A DNA stretch of 64,000 bases from Tsukamurella ocularis. GTDB taxonomy: Bacteria; Actinomycetota; Actinomycetes; Mycobacteriales; Mycobacteriaceae. Where the stretch lies: positions 372,001 to 436,000 of the forward strand of contig NZ_JANUCJ010000003.1 of the NCBI RefSeq assembly GCF_024807615.1, in the 5' to 3' direction. Shown here in pieces: positions 33,358 to 41,715 of the stretch. Numbering within the stretch: position 1 is the first letter of the stretch; every line of letters begins with the position of its first letter. Below the pieces are notes generated by a model. It made no database searches. It saw only the letters and a program-made list of their open reading frames with translations, and was not told the origin of the DNA. A program made the position numbers and the translations under genes.

Positions 33358-34230
33358 TCATTTCAGCAGTTTCGACATCCGACGGTCCGCCAGCACCTTG
33401 CCGCCCGTCTGGCACGTAGCGCAGTACTGGAAAGAGCGGTCGGCGAAAGAGACCTCGCGCACCGTGTCGCCGCAGACGGGGCAGGGGCTACCGGTCCGGG
33501 CGTGCACCTTCATCCCGGAGCGCTTCTCCGCCTTGAGGGTGGCGACGTGCTGCCCGACGGATCGCTCGACCGCGTCCTCGAGCTCCGACCGCATGGCGGC
33601 GTACAGCGCGTCGGCCTGCGCCTCGTCCAGCGACTTCGCCGCCGCGAAGGGCGAGAGCTTCGCCGTGTGCAGGACCTCGTCGGAGTAGGCGTTGCCGATG
33701 CCGGCGATGGTGCGCTGATCGCGCAGCAGCGTCTTGAGCTGCGCGCGCGATCCTGCGAGGATCGCGCCGAACTCGTCGCGGGTCACGGCCAGCGCGTCGG
33801 GGCCGAGCGTCGCGACCATCTCGATCTCCTGCGGGTCGTGCACGATCCACACCGCGAGCCGCTTCTGCGTGCCCGCCTCCGTGAGATCGAAGCCCTCCCC
33901 CTCCGGCCCGACATGCACGCGCAGCGCGATCGGCGACTTCCCTCCGGGCCGCAGCGGCGTCGGCGACAGCTTCTCGGACCAGCGCAACCAGCCCGCGCGG
34001 GAGAGGTGCACGACGAGGGCGAGGTCCTCGTCGCCCTTGCGCGCATCGAGGATGAAGTACTTGCCGATCCGGCGCGTACCGGTGACGGTGGCCCCGACCA
34101 GGTCGTGCGGGCCCGGCGCATACGTCTTGAGCACGGACAACGCCGCCACGTCGACCCGTCGGACCTGCGTGCCGACGGCCTTGGCGCCCACGTAGTCCGC
34201 GATCGCGGTGATCTCGGGAAGCTCCGGCAT
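33358..34230 (-). CDS. Fpg/Nei family DNA glycosylase
   Basis: A 290-residue bifunctional DNA glycosylase/AP lyase for oxidised bases. After Met the catalytic PELPE begins the protein (Pro2, Glu3); the helix-two-turn-helix segment is DQRTIAGIGNAYSDEVLHTA and the C-terminal zinc finger is CPVCGDTV...YCATCQTGGK near residues 250-277. The product is full length, unlike the shortened Rv0944 that holds this place in M. tuberculosis. Whether it acts on 8-oxoguanine (MutM) or pyrimidines (Nei) is not decided by these motifs. ATG 34230; GGAG two bases upstream and TAGATT six bases upstream. Divergent from cysQ with only 22 bp between. Confidence 0.9.
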   Translation of the reverse strand: MPELPEITAIADYVGAKAVGTQVRRVDVAALSVLKTYAPGPHDLVGATVTGTRRIGKYFILDARKGDEDLALVVHLSRAGWLRWSEKLSPTPLRPGGKSPIALRVHVGPEGEGFDLTEAGTQKRLAVWIVHDPQEIEMVATLGPDALAVTRDEFGAILAGSRAQLKTLLRDQRTIAGIGNAYSDEVLHTAKLSPFAAAKSLDEAQADALYAAMRSELEDAVERSVGQHVATLKAEKRSGMKVHARTGSPCPVCGDTVREVSFADRSFQYCATCQTGGKVLADRRMSKLLK

Positions 34231-34236
34231 GGCTCC

Positions 34237-34246
34237 AATCTAGTGT
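34237..34246. promoter_or_regulatory. overlapping divergent leaderless -10 elements (fpg-like gene and cysQ)
   Basis: TAGATT on the minus strand (34242-34237) and TAGTGT on the plus strand (34241-34246) share their TA and each lie exactly six bases from a start codon. The two genes must use mutually exclusive promoter openings. Confidence 0.55.
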
Positions 34247-34252
34247 GGGGGT

Positions 34253-35005
34253 ATGACCTTCTTCGGCCGTTCCGACGGTGGCGCCCTGTCCGACATCGAG
34301 CTCGCGGCCGAGATCGCCGAGGGTGCCGGGCGGATCCTGCAGTCCATCCGGCACGGTTCCCTGCTGGACGACGGGGTGCTGGGCGACACCGGCGACCGGC
34401 TCGCGCAGGCCTGGATCGCGCGCGTCCTGCGCCGGCACCGGCCGGACGACGCGGTGCTCTCGGAGGAGGCGCCGGACTCCACTGAGCGGCTCTCAGCCGA
34501 ACGGGTGTGGGTCATCGACCCGCTGGACGGCACCCGCGACTACGCGGCGCACCGCCCCGATTACGCGGTGCACGTCGCGCTCACGCAGGGTGGGCAGCCG
34601 GTGCACAGCGCGGTCTCGCTGCCCGCGATGGACCGGGTTTTCCGCTCCGACACCGTGACCGCGCCGACGGGCACTCTGACGGGCAACCTCGCCCTCTCGC
34701 GCAGTCGCGCGACGCCCGGCATGTTCCGGGTCGCGGAGTCGCTGGGCCTCACGCCCGTCTCACTGGGTTCCGCCGGAGTGAAGACGATGGCCGTCGTGAC
34801 CGGTCAGGTCGACGTGTACCTGCACGCCGGCGGACAGTACGAGTGGGATTCCTGCGCCCCCGTCGGCGTCGCGCGGGCAGCGGGCCTGCACTGCTCGCGC
34901 CTCGACGGCAGCGAGCTCTCCTACAACAACCCCGACCCCTACCTCCCCGACCTCGTGGTCTGCCGACCCGAGCTGGCGGAGAAGGTCCTCGACGCGCTGA
35001 ACTGA
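34253..35005 (+). CDS. cysQ: 3'(2'),5'-bisphosphate nucleotidase
   Basis: A 250-residue inositol-monophosphatase-fold enzyme that removes the 3'-phosphate from PAP (and PAPS), the toxic by-product of sulfotransferases. Metal ligands: LSEEAPDS (Glu73-Glu74), VIDPLDGTRDYAAHRPDYAV and the C-terminal YEWDSCAPVGVARAAGLHCS. Layout and length match mycobacterial CysQ. It lies 12 kb from the sulfotransferase block but would complete that cycle. ATG 34253 has no ribosome site but a TAGTGT element at leaderless spacing. Downstream gene is convergent, 12 bp away. Confidence 0.88.
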   Translation: MTFFGRSDGGALSDIELAAEIAEGAGRILQSIRHGSLLDDGVLGDTGDRLAQAWIARVLRRHRPDDAVLSEEAPDSTERLSAERVWVIDPLDGTRDYAAHRPDYAVHVALTQGGQPVHSAVSLPAMDRVFRSDTVTAPTGTLTGNLALSRSRATPGMFRVAESLGLTPVSLGSAGVKTMAVVTGQVDVYLHAGGQYEWDSCAPVGVARAAGLHCSRLDGSELSYNNPDPYLPDLVVCRPELAEKVLDALN

Positions 35006-35017
35006 GCGGGAGCGAGT

Positions 35018-35782
35018 TCAGTCGGCGGGGCGGCGGAGCAGGTAGACGTCCATGATCCAGCCGTGCTTCTCGCGGGCCTCGGCGCGGGTGCGGGCGATCA
35101 GTTCGCCCACCTCGCCGACGGGGCCGTCGATGAGGACCTCGTCGGGCGTGCCCAGGTAAGCGCCCCAGTAGACGTGGTCCGTCGGCGCGGCGGTCTCGCG
35201 GAAGGTGCAGTCCGCGTCGAGCATCACCACCGTGTTGCGACCGTCGTCCTCGTGCAGGCGGCGGCCCGTGGTGATGTGGATCGGCTCACCCACCCGGTTG
35301 AGCAGGATCGCGTGGGCGGCGGTCAGGGCTTGCACGCTGGTGATGCCGGGGATCACCGTGGGGACCAACTCCAGCGTCCGGCCGACGCGCTCGATCACGC
35401 GCAGCGTCGAGTCGTAGAGCGACGGGTCGCCCCACACCAGGAAGCCGGCGTTCCCGCCCTCGGGGACGTGCTCGGCGATCGCCGCGGCCAACGCCCGCGC
35501 CCGGGCGTCGTGCCAATCGGCGACGTGGGCGGCGTAGACACCGTCGGGCCGCGAGACGCCGCGCTCGGCGGACCGGTCCCGCGGCGGATCGGGCACGAGC
35601 ACGACGCGCACGCCGGGTGCGTGCCGGTCGACGATCTCCTGCCGGATCCCGGTGAGCGTGCCCGCGTTCGGCTTGTCGAGGACGAAGAGGGCGTCGGCGG
35701 CGCGCATCGCCTCGATCGCGCCCACCGTGACGTGTCCGGGGTCGCCGGCGCCGATGCCGATGACCAGTGCGGTGCGGGTCAC
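35018..35782 (-). CDS. cobF: precorrin-6A synthase (deacetylating)
   Basis: A 254-residue SAM-dependent methyltransferase of the tetrapyrrole methylase fold, acting at C-1 in the aerobic cobalamin pathway with loss of acetate. The N-terminal VIGIGAGDPGHVTVGAIEAM is the SAM-loop signature; GNAGFLVWGDPSLYDSTLRV and TVIPGITSVQALTAAHAI follow in family order. The GTG start at 35782 overlaps the stop of the TetR gene by four bases, so the two are co-translated. No other cob gene is in the window; an isolated cobF placed under a TetR regulator is unusual. Confidence 0.88.
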   Translation of the reverse strand: MTRTALVIGIGAGDPGHVTVGAIEAMRAADALFVLDKPNAGTLTGIRQEIVDRHAPGVRVVLVPDPPRDRSAERGVSRPDGVYAAHVADWHDARARALAAAIAEHVPEGGNAGFLVWGDPSLYDSTLRVIERVGRTLELVPTVIPGITSVQALTAAHAILLNRVGEPIHITTGRRLHEDDGRNTVVMLDADCTFRETAAPTDHVYWGAYLGTPDEVLIDGPVGEVGELIARTRAEAREKHGWIMDVYLLRRPAD

Positions 35783-36402
35783 TGCATCGGCTCGCTGTAC
35801 ATGTTGAGCGTGGCGGTGAGCAGGTCGATGCGGTTCTGCTTGAGGGTCTCGTTGTCCGGGTCGATGACGCAGTACGACGCGGTGCCCTCGTGCACGGCGA
35901 GCAGCGCGTAGCCGAGCGCCTCGGGCGCGGTGACGCGGCGGCCGGCGGCCTCGAGCACGTGCATCACGGTGGGGATCATGTTCGCGAGGAGCATCCGCTG
36001 GGCGTCGCGGACCGTCTGGTTGAGCTCGGGCGTGCGGGTGCACAGCGCCACGAAGTCGCCGTTCACGCGCTGCCAGCGCTCATTGACGGGGATCGCGCGG
36101 ACGGCCATCTCGATGAGCTTGCCGTAGTCGGCGCCCTGCACGACGTAGGTGTCGACGACCTTGGCCATGGTGTCCATGATCCACTGCACGTGGAACCGCC
36201 AGACCTCGATGAACAGCTCCTCGAGGCTGGTGAAGTTGGAGTAGAAGGCGCCGCGGGTGAAGCCGGCCGCCTCGCACACCATGGTGACGTTCGTCGAGCC
36301 GTAGCCGTGCTGCGCGAACACCAGGTACGCCGCCCGGATCAACCGCCGACGGGTCTTCGCGCGTCCCTTGGGATCGTCCGTCGGTTGCAGCGCCGCGGTC
36401 AT
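35779..36402 (-). CDS. TetR family regulator upstream of cobF
   Basis: A 207-residue regulator. The helix-turn-helix is HGYGSTNVTMVCEAAGFTRG followed by AFYSNFTSLEELFIEVWRFH; the ligand domain has no signature I can name. It forms one transcription unit with cobF, overlapping its start by four bases. A 35-bp inverted repeat lies ten bases upstream of its ATG and suggests autoregulation, and thereby control of cobF. The inducer might be a tetrapyrrole, but this is a guess. Confidence 0.85.
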   Translation of the reverse strand: MTAALQPTDDPKGRAKTRRRLIRAAYLVFAQHGYGSTNVTMVCEAAGFTRGAFYSNFTSLEELFIEVWRFHVQWIMDTMAKVVDTYVVQGADYGKLIEMAVRAIPVNERWQRVNGDFVALCTRTPELNQTVRDAQRMLLANMIPTVMHVLEAAGRRVTAPEALGYALLAVHEGTASYCVIDPDNETLKQNRIDLLTATLNMYSEPMQ

Positions 36403-36411
36403 CCGGCCGTC

Positions 36412-36446
36412 CCGATGGGACAGAATGTGCGTCGCTGTTCCATCGG
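36412..36446. promoter_or_regulatory. 35-bp inverted repeat, TetR operator
   Basis: CCGATGGGACAG (36412-36423) and CTGTTCCATCGG (36435-36446) are complementary except for one pair and are 11 bp apart. The repeat is directly before the TetR-cobF unit and is the only palindrome in the 143-bp gap to the next gene. Confidence 0.65.
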
Positions 36447-36545
36447 CTCAGTGTACCCGCCGGTAGCCTCGGCTTCAGCGGTACTTCAGCGGTCGCCAAC
36501 CGCAGCGACCTAGCGTGGAGGCCATCACGTCGTAGGAGGTCCGCA

Positions 36546-37586
36546 ATGCCTGATTCACCGCCCGCAGCCGTATCCGGCGCGGCCCGGATCGCCGGGCTCG
36601 CCCTCGCCGTGACGGGGGCGGTCGGCCTCGTGGGCGCGGCGTTCCTGACATGGTTCACGGTGACGCCGGATCTCACGAAGTTGTTCGGCGTGAACCTCGA
36701 TGTGCATGCCGAGGTATCCGGCATCGGCTCGGTCTCCTTCGCCGCGACGGGCCCGGCGGCGGGCGCCATCGAGCGCGAGGGCTCCCAGGTCGTCTCGACG
36801 CAGGCCGCGTGGGCCGGCTGGGCGGTGATCGTGTTCGGCATCGCAGTCGCTGCCGCCGCGGCGCTCGCCGCGTTCGGCCCCGCCCGGGCGCGTCGCGCTC
36901 TGGCTGTCGCCGCCGCGGTGTGTGCCCTCACCGGCGCCGGTGTCGCGGTGTACGCCCTCATCGTCGTCACCGGCTCCGAGACCACCAGCGTCGCCGGGTC
37001 CGAGCTGACCGTGACGACGGCGTCGGGGCCCGGGCCGCTCGTGGCGCTGGCCGCCGCCGTAGTCGCGCTGCTCGGCGCCATCGTGCTGCTCCTCGCCCGA
37101 CGGTCCGCCCCCGACTTTATCGCGCAGCCCGCGCCGCAGGCTCCGCAGTTCCTGGCGTCGCCCTTCGGCCCCACGGGCCCGACGCCCACGGAACCGGCCC
37201 CCGGCGCTCAGCTGCCCGGCGCGCCCCTGCCTCCCGCGTACGCTCCGCAGGCACCGTCGAACCAGCAGTTCCCGCGCGCGGACTCGGCCTGGGCCCGCCC
37301 CGTCGCGCCGCCGGCGCACACCCCGCCTCCGCTCCCTACCCCCGCCACCGCGCCCGACGAACAGCCCCGAACCGCCGTGTCGCCGGTGGCGCAGCGCCGG
37401 CCGCAGCCCGACTGGGACCGCAACTGGCCCGGCACGGTGCCACCGACGCCTGGCCCGCTCACCCCCTCGGAGCAGCAGACGCAGGTCGTGAAGCGGCCGC
37501 CGCGCCCGGTGAAGGTCTCGCCGAAGCCCGAGACCGAGGCGCTCCCGCGCCGCGACCCGCGCTTCGACAGCCCGACGCAGCCCTGA
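36546..37586 (+). CDS. four-helix membrane protein with proline-rich cytoplasmic tail
   Basis: Unrecognised family, 346 residues. Four hydrophobic segments lie within residues 1-185 (GLALAVTGAVGLVGAAFLTW, AGWAVIVFGIAVAAAAALAA, ALAVAAAVCALTGAGVAVYA, ALAAAVVALLGAIVLLLARR) with an extracellular loop of about 50 residues after the first. The second half is Pro/Ala/Gln-rich and disordered, ending in a basic-acidic stretch. The arrangement resembles the Trp/membrane-associated proteins common in mycolic-acid bacteria. TAGGAGG stands before ATG 36546. It ends exactly where the convergent next gene ends (TGATCA). Confidence 0.7.
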   Translation: MPDSPPAAVSGAARIAGLALAVTGAVGLVGAAFLTWFTVTPDLTKLFGVNLDVHAEVSGIGSVSFAATGPAAGAIEREGSQVVSTQAAWAGWAVIVFGIAVAAAAALAAFGPARARRALAVAAAVCALTGAGVAVYALIVVTGSETTSVAGSELTVTTASGPGPLVALAAAVVALLGAIVLLLARRSAPDFIAQPAPQAPQFLASPFGPTGPTPTEPAPGAQLPGAPLPPAYAPQAPSNQQFPRADSAWARPVAPPAHTPPPLPTPATAPDEQPRTAVSPVAQRRPQPDWDRNWPGTVPPTPGPLTPSEQQTQVVKRPPRPVKVSPKPETEALPRRDPRFDSPTQP

Positions 37587-38195
37587 TCAGCCGGCGTCGC
37601 CCTCCAACTCGGCGACGCGGGCGCGCAGCCGGTCGATCTCGGTCTGCAGCTCGGCTTCGCGCTCCGCGGCGACCTTCTGGTACGCCGCTCCCAGCTGCTT
37701 GATGTACTCGCGGTCGAAGCGCGGGATGATGCTGCGCTGACAGTTCCAGTCGAACGCCTCGACGGCGATCTCGATGACCCGTCGGTCGGCGGTCTCCCGC
37801 ACCGTCCCCCGGCCGAAGACCTTGAGCCGCACGCGCCGCGGGTAGTCGACGAAGAACATGGCGAGCCGGTCGTCGTCCGCGAGGTTGCCGAGGGTGACGA
37901 ACTGGTTGTTGCCCGGGAGGTCGATGAAGCCGAGCCGCCCCGTCGCCGGGTCGTGCTGCACGAAGCCCGCCGGGCCGCTGCGGTACTGCAGGTAGGGCCA
38001 GCCCTGCGGACTGACGGTGGCGAGGCAGAACTGGTCGGCGCGGGTGATCATGAGCAGCTCGCGGTCGGTGAGGGCCTGCGGCCCGTCGTCGCCGCGCTCG
38101 AGCTGCCGGCCGTACGCCACGTAGCTGCCGTTGCGGCGCTGGCGGTCCAGGGCATCGTCGCCGAAGACCAGGTGGTGGTAGTGATTGTTCGGCAC
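37587..38195 (-). CDS. pyridoxamine 5'-phosphate oxidase-like split-barrel flavoprotein
   Basis: A 202-residue FMN or F420-binding split barrel. Core features are ITRADQFCLATVSPQGWPYL, GRLGFIDLPGNNQFVTLGNL and DDRLAMFFVDYPRRVRLKVF. After about residue 165 the chain becomes a charged coiled coil (AAEREAELQTEIDRLRARVA), which suggests dimer or partner contacts. The N-terminus HYHHLVFGDDALDRQRRNGS is typical of the subgroup annotated as pyridoxamine-phosphate-oxidase-related. It is not the biosynthetic PdxH, which is at 61 kb. The reaction is unknown. Confidence 0.8.
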   Translation of the reverse strand: MPNNHYHHLVFGDDALDRQRRNGSYVAYGRQLERGDDGPQALTDRELLMITRADQFCLATVSPQGWPYLQYRSGPAGFVQHDPATGRLGFIDLPGNNQFVTLGNLADDDRLAMFFVDYPRRVRLKVFGRGTVRETADRRVIEIAVEAFDWNCQRSIIPRFDREYIKQLGAAYQKVAAEREAELQTEIDRLRARVAELEGDAG

Positions 38196-38232
38196 GGCTT
38201 CACGGTAGCGCGCACCGCTAGGATGGCTCCTC

Positions 38233-38676
38233 GTGGCGGACGAGATCGTGATCTACACCGACGGCGCGTGCTTGGGGAATCCCGGGCCGGGAGGCTGGGG
38301 CGCGGTGCTGCGCTTCGGTGAGCACCAGAAGGAGCTGTACGGCGCCGAGAAGGACACGACGAACAATCGCATGGAGCTCATGGGTGCCATCTCGGCGCTG
38401 GAGGCGATCACGCGGCCGATGCCGGTGGTGCTCTACACCGACAGCTCGTACGTGAAGAACGGCATCACCAAGTGGATCGCCGGCTGGAAGCGCAACGGCT
38501 GGAAGACCTCCGCCAAGCAGCCCGTGAAGAACGCCGAGCTGTGGCAGCGCCTGGAGCAGGCCGCCGCGCAGTACGAGATCGACTGGCGCTGGGTGAAGGG
38601 GCACGCGGGCAACGAAGGCAACGAACTCGCCGACCAGCTCGCCTCCCGCGGCGCGCAGGAGGCGCGGGACGCCTAA
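38233..38676 (+). CDS. rnhA: ribonuclease HI
   Basis: A 147-residue enzyme cutting the RNA strand of RNA-DNA hybrids. The four carboxylates are in place: [17 protein letters not shown] (Asp near 9), [14 protein letters not shown] (Glu), [12 protein letters not shown] (Asp) and the final GNELADQLA (Asp), with basic-protrusion residues [19 protein letters not shown] 38233 is the start; TAGGAT eight bases upstream may allow a near-leaderless message. Divergent from the split-barrel flavoprotein, 37 bp between. Confidence 0.96.
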   Translation: MADEIVIYTDGACLGNPGPGGWGAVLRFGEHQKELYGAEKDTTNNRMELMGAISALEAITRPMPVVLYTDSSYVKNGITKWIAGWKRNGWKTSAKQPVKNAELWQRLEQAAAQYEIDWRWVKGHAGNEGNELADQLASRGAQEARDA

Positions 38677-38688
38677 TCGCGCCCCCAA

Positions 38689-38746
38689 CATCGAGTTCTG
38701 CGACGCTTCGATGCGGATTTCGCCCGCGGGCCGTCGAAAACCCGGA
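38689..38746. repeat. degenerate palindrome (repeat copy C)
   Basis: CATCGA (38689-38694) and TCGATG (38708-38713) flank GTTCTGCGACG, the same eleven bases found in copy B at 45 kb. The 3' half of the long palindrome has been lost or changed (TTTCG and CGAAA remain further right). It fills the gap between the convergent rnhA and phosphoesterase genes. Confidence 0.5.
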
Positions 38747-38787
38747 AACTCGGGACGCGTCAGCGGCGCGCCCGGATCACGCCCCGG

Positions 38788-39930
38788 TCAGGCCGCCCTC
38801 AGCTGCAGAATCGCGATCTCCGGCGGCGCGGCGACGCGCACGGGCGGCCCCCACGCGCCGGCGCCGCGGCTGGTGTAGACGGGCATCCCGTCGACGGATT
38901 CGAGCCCCTGCAGCGCGGGCTGCTGTAGTCGCACGAAGTACCGGAAGGGCCAGAGTTGGCCGCCGTGCGTATGCCCCGCGACCTGCAGGTCCGCGCCGCG
39001 TTTGGCGAACTCTCGGCCCTGCAGCGGCTCGTGCGCGATGGCCACCGTGAAGGCGGCGGGATCGACACCGGCGAAGGCCGTGTCGTAGTCCACCTCGTGC
39101 GGCGCCGTGCCCGTCCGGTCGTTGGCGCCCACGAGTGTGACCGTCGCGCCGCCCCGCTCGAGCCGCGCCGAGCCGTTGGTCAGCGGGGTGACGCCGACGT
39201 CGCGCCACCGCTGCACCCAGTTCACGACATCGCCCGCGTAGTACTCGTGATTGCCGGTCACGGCGAACACCCCGAGCGGGGCGCGCAGGTCGCGCAGCGG
39301 CGTCAGGTCGTCGCCGATCTGCGCGACGGTGCCGTCGATGAGGTCGCCGGCCATCAGCACCAGGTCGGGCTTCTCGGCGTTGGTCCGGTCCACGATGCCC
39401 TGCACGAAGCCGCGGCTGCGCACGGGGCCCGCGTGGATGTCGGTGATGAGTGCGACCGTGAGCGACCCGAACGCGGCGGGCATCGACGCGAGCCGGATCT
39501 GGGTGTGCGTCACCCGGGGTGAAGCCGCTTCCACCAGCCCGTACAGCGTTGCGGCGACGGCGCCGATCACGCCGACGAGGGCCACGGCGCGGCGGAGCGG
39601 CGCACCGTCGAACCCGGGGCGGACGAGCCGCACCAGCCGGGCGAACACCCACAGCACCCCGAGGACGAGCACGGTGAGCAGCAGGTAGAAGATCGTCGCG
39701 AGCCACGTGAGACCGGCGGCGCTGATCCAGCGGACGCGGTCGGGGGCGATCACGCCCGCGCCCGCGAGCAGGCCGACCGCGCTGCACGCCGTGAGGACCA
39801 CGGCCACGACGACGGCGGCGTTCCCGGCGATGCGCGCCGGCCGGGTCGTCCACCGCCGAACCACGCGACGCTGCACGAGAGCCAGCGAGCCCACCGTGAC
39901 GACCAGTAGTACTGAGATCCCGATCGGCAC
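38788..39930 (-). CDS. membrane-anchored calcineurin-like metallophosphoesterase
   Basis: A 380-residue protein with four N-terminal membrane helices (residues about 1-130) and a phosphoesterase domain facing outside or inside after them. The two-metal motifs are ITDIHAGPVRSRG, LMAGDLIDGT, VTGNHEYYAG and, at the end, VAGHTHGGQLWPFRY. The YkuE/YpbG-like group cleaves phosphodiesters or UDP-diacylglucosamine-type lipids; substrate here is unknown. GTG 39930 was chosen over a TTG at 39957 because GAGGGGG stands eight bases before it. Confidence 0.85.
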   Translation of the reverse strand: MPIGISVLLVVTVGSLALVQRRVVRRWTTRPARIAGNAAVVVAVVLTACSAVGLLAGAGVIAPDRVRWISAAGLTWLATIFYLLLTVLVLGVLWVFARLVRLVRPGFDGAPLRRAVALVGVIGAVAATLYGLVEAASPRVTHTQIRLASMPAAFGSLTVALITDIHAGPVRSRGFVQGIVDRTNAEKPDLVLMAGDLIDGTVAQIGDDLTPLRDLRAPLGVFAVTGNHEYYAGDVVNWVQRWRDVGVTPLTNGSARLERGGATVTLVGANDRTGTAPHEVDYDTAFAGVDPAAFTVAIAHEPLQGREFAKRGADLQVAGHTHGGQLWPFRYFVRLQQPALQGLESVDGMPVYTSRGAGAWGPPVRVAAPPEIAILQLRAA

Positions 39931-40012
39931 GCGGCCATCCCCCTCGTGATGCTGCAAACTCGGACATCCGAATGTACCCGGCGGGCCCCGCGTGGCTACA
40001 CTCGTGCCGCAC

Positions 40013-40089
40013 GCCCTCGTAGCTCAGTCGGATAGAGCGGATCTCTCCTAAAGATCAGGTCGCAGGTTCGATTCCTGTCGGGGGCACCA
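40013..40089 (+). tRNA. tRNA-Arg (anticodon CCT)
   Basis: The cloverleaf is complete: acceptor GCCCTCG with CGGGGGC, D stem GCTC/GAGC, anticodon stem GATCT/AGATC with loop CTCCTAA, T arm GCAGG-TTCGATT-CCTGT, discriminator A40086 and an encoded CCA at 40087-40089. The anticodon CCT reads AGG, a rare codon in such GC-rich genomes. No integrase or attachment-site repeat is seen beside it. Confidence 0.97.
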
Positions 40090-40103
40090 CCTGCGCCGCG
40101 CTC

Positions 40104-41684
40104 CTACTGCGCGCGCTTGGCGACCGCGTTCACGAAATCCGCGAGCATCTGCTGCTCCGTGTCGGCCGACTGCGCGGTGCCGCCGGTGGCGTCCGCGATC
40201 TTCTTCAGGGCCGGTAGGTCGGCGTCCTTGCTGATACCGACGGTGTGGATGTTCACCGGCCGCGCCGGGTCCACCAGCTTCTTCAGCTCCGCCACCATCT
40301 GATCGAGGGTGGTGCCGCCGTTCTTCTCGTTGCCGCCGTCGCTGAGCAGGATCAGCGAGTTGGAGTAGGCGGGGTCGAAGTCCTTGATCGCCTGCCGGTA
40401 GGCGGCGAGTGTCGTGTCGTAGAGGCCCGTGCCGCCGCGGACGCGGCCGGGCAGCGAGTTCACCCCGTCGAGCAGCAACTGCCGCTGGGTCTTGTCCCCC
40501 CGCTTGTCGGACAGGCGCGCGGTGGGGACGACCTCGGTCCAGTCCTTGCCGCCGTTCGTGGCGAGGGAGAAGGTCCACAGGCCGACGGCGTTCGCGTCGG
40601 GGATCTGCGTCACGACCTTGGTGAAGCCGGAGGCGAGCATCCCGATGCGGGTGGTGTCGCCGACCTTCTCGTCCATCGATCCGGAGGTGTCGACCACGAC
40701 GAGCGCCTTGAGCGGGACGGCGAGGGTCGAGTAGGTCTGCTCGGCGCGCGCGAGCCGGGCGCGATCGGGGTCGGGGAGCGCCGTCACCGCGCCCACGCCG
40801 CCCGGCGGTGCCTCCGCCAGCGCGATGCCGCGCAGGCCGTCGCGGGCGAGGGCGGCGAGACCGTCGCCGGAGGTGAAGGCTGCGGCGAGGCGCTTGCCGG
40901 CGTCGGTCACGGCGGCCTGTCGCTGGCCGATCGCGGCGACGGCGAGCAGCAGCTCGTCTCGCGGGGCGCCGGTCTTCGGCACGACGGCGGCGAGCTCGCC
41001 GCGGGCCTTTTTCTCCTCGAGATAGGCGTACTCGGGCACGACCACGACGCCGCTGTCGGAGGCCGCGGCCGTGACGGGCTCGCCGTCGACGCGCTTGGCG
41101 GCCTGGGCGTACTGCGCCAGAACCGCGTTGAGGGCCCGGTCGTCGCCGCCGCCGGGGCGGGTGGACTCGGCGACGGCCGCGATGACCGGCGCATCGGAGT
41201 AGGGCGAATCCGCGGGCACAGCGCGGATCGTGGCCTGCGTCATGGCCTCGGACCAGCTCGCCGGCTGCGGGACCGCGGCGCCCGCCAGCACGATCGGGGA
41301 ACCGGCCACGACGGTGGTCGGGAGCTCCCGGCCGAGCTGGGCCGAGACTGCGTCAGCGCGCGAGCGCGACGGGGCGAACCACAGATCGGCGGCGCCGGCC
41401 TGGAGCCGACCGGCGGACTCGTGGTCCGGCGCCTCGGCGACCGAGATCGTCGTGCACCTGTCGGAGGCGAGCGCTGCCTGCGAGCGGAGGGCCGGCGCCA
41501 GCGCCGGGTCGGCCATCACCGTGACGGTGCTCGACGCGCCGCAGCCCGCGAACTTCCCGCCGACGACGGCGACGATGCCCGCCACGAGCACCGCGACCAG
41601 CCCGGCGCCGACGAGAAGCCGCGCGACGTTCCTGCCGCGCGGCTTCTCCGCAGCCGGCTCACCCGGCGCGTCATGACGACCCAT
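40104..41684 (-). CDS. membrane-anchored protein with substrate-binding-like and VWA domains
   Basis: A 526-residue protein. ARLLVGAGLVAVLVAGIVAV near residue 22 is a signal anchor. Residues of about 55-310 resemble a periplasmic binding protein of the extracellular solute-binding type (TVTVMADPALAPALRSQAAL, ADLWFAPSRSRADAVSA). The C-terminal half is a von Willebrand A domain with an intact metal site: VVVDTSGSMDEKVG, then GGTGLYDTTLAAY and LILLSDGGNE. Similar hybrids are common in actinobacteria, function unknown; metal-dependent protein or glycan binding at the envelope is likely. It lies just after tRNA-Arg in convergent direction. Confidence 0.82.
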   Translation of the reverse strand: MGRHDAPGEPAAEKPRGRNVARLLVGAGLVAVLVAGIVAVVGGKFAGCGASSTVTVMADPALAPALRSQAALASDRCTTISVAEAPDHESAGRLQAGAADLWFAPSRSRADAVSAQLGRELPTTVVAGSPIVLAGAAVPQPASWSEAMTQATIRAVPADSPYSDAPVIAAVAESTRPGGGDDRALNAVLAQYAQAAKRVDGEPVTAAASDSGVVVVPEYAYLEEKKARGELAAVVPKTGAPRDELLLAVAAIGQRQAAVTDAGKRLAAAFTSGDGLAALARDGLRGIALAEAPPGGVGAVTALPDPDRARLARAEQTYSTLAVPLKALVVVDTSGSMDEKVGDTTRIGMLASGFTKVVTQIPDANAVGLWTFSLATNGGKDWTEVVPTARLSDKRGDKTQRQLLLDGVNSLPGRVRGGTGLYDTTLAAYRQAIKDFDPAYSNSLILLSDGGNEKNGGTTLDQMVAELKKLVDPARPVNIHTVGISKDADLPALKKIADATGGTAQSADTEQQMLADFVNAVAKRAQ

Positions 41685-41715
41685 GAATGCAGTGTCGCCC
41701 TTTCTGAAGGTCGAA

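Noticed and set aside
40013-40130. tRNA-Arg as integration site of a mobile element
   Set aside because: No integrase, no repeated tRNA 3' end nearby and normal base composition around it.
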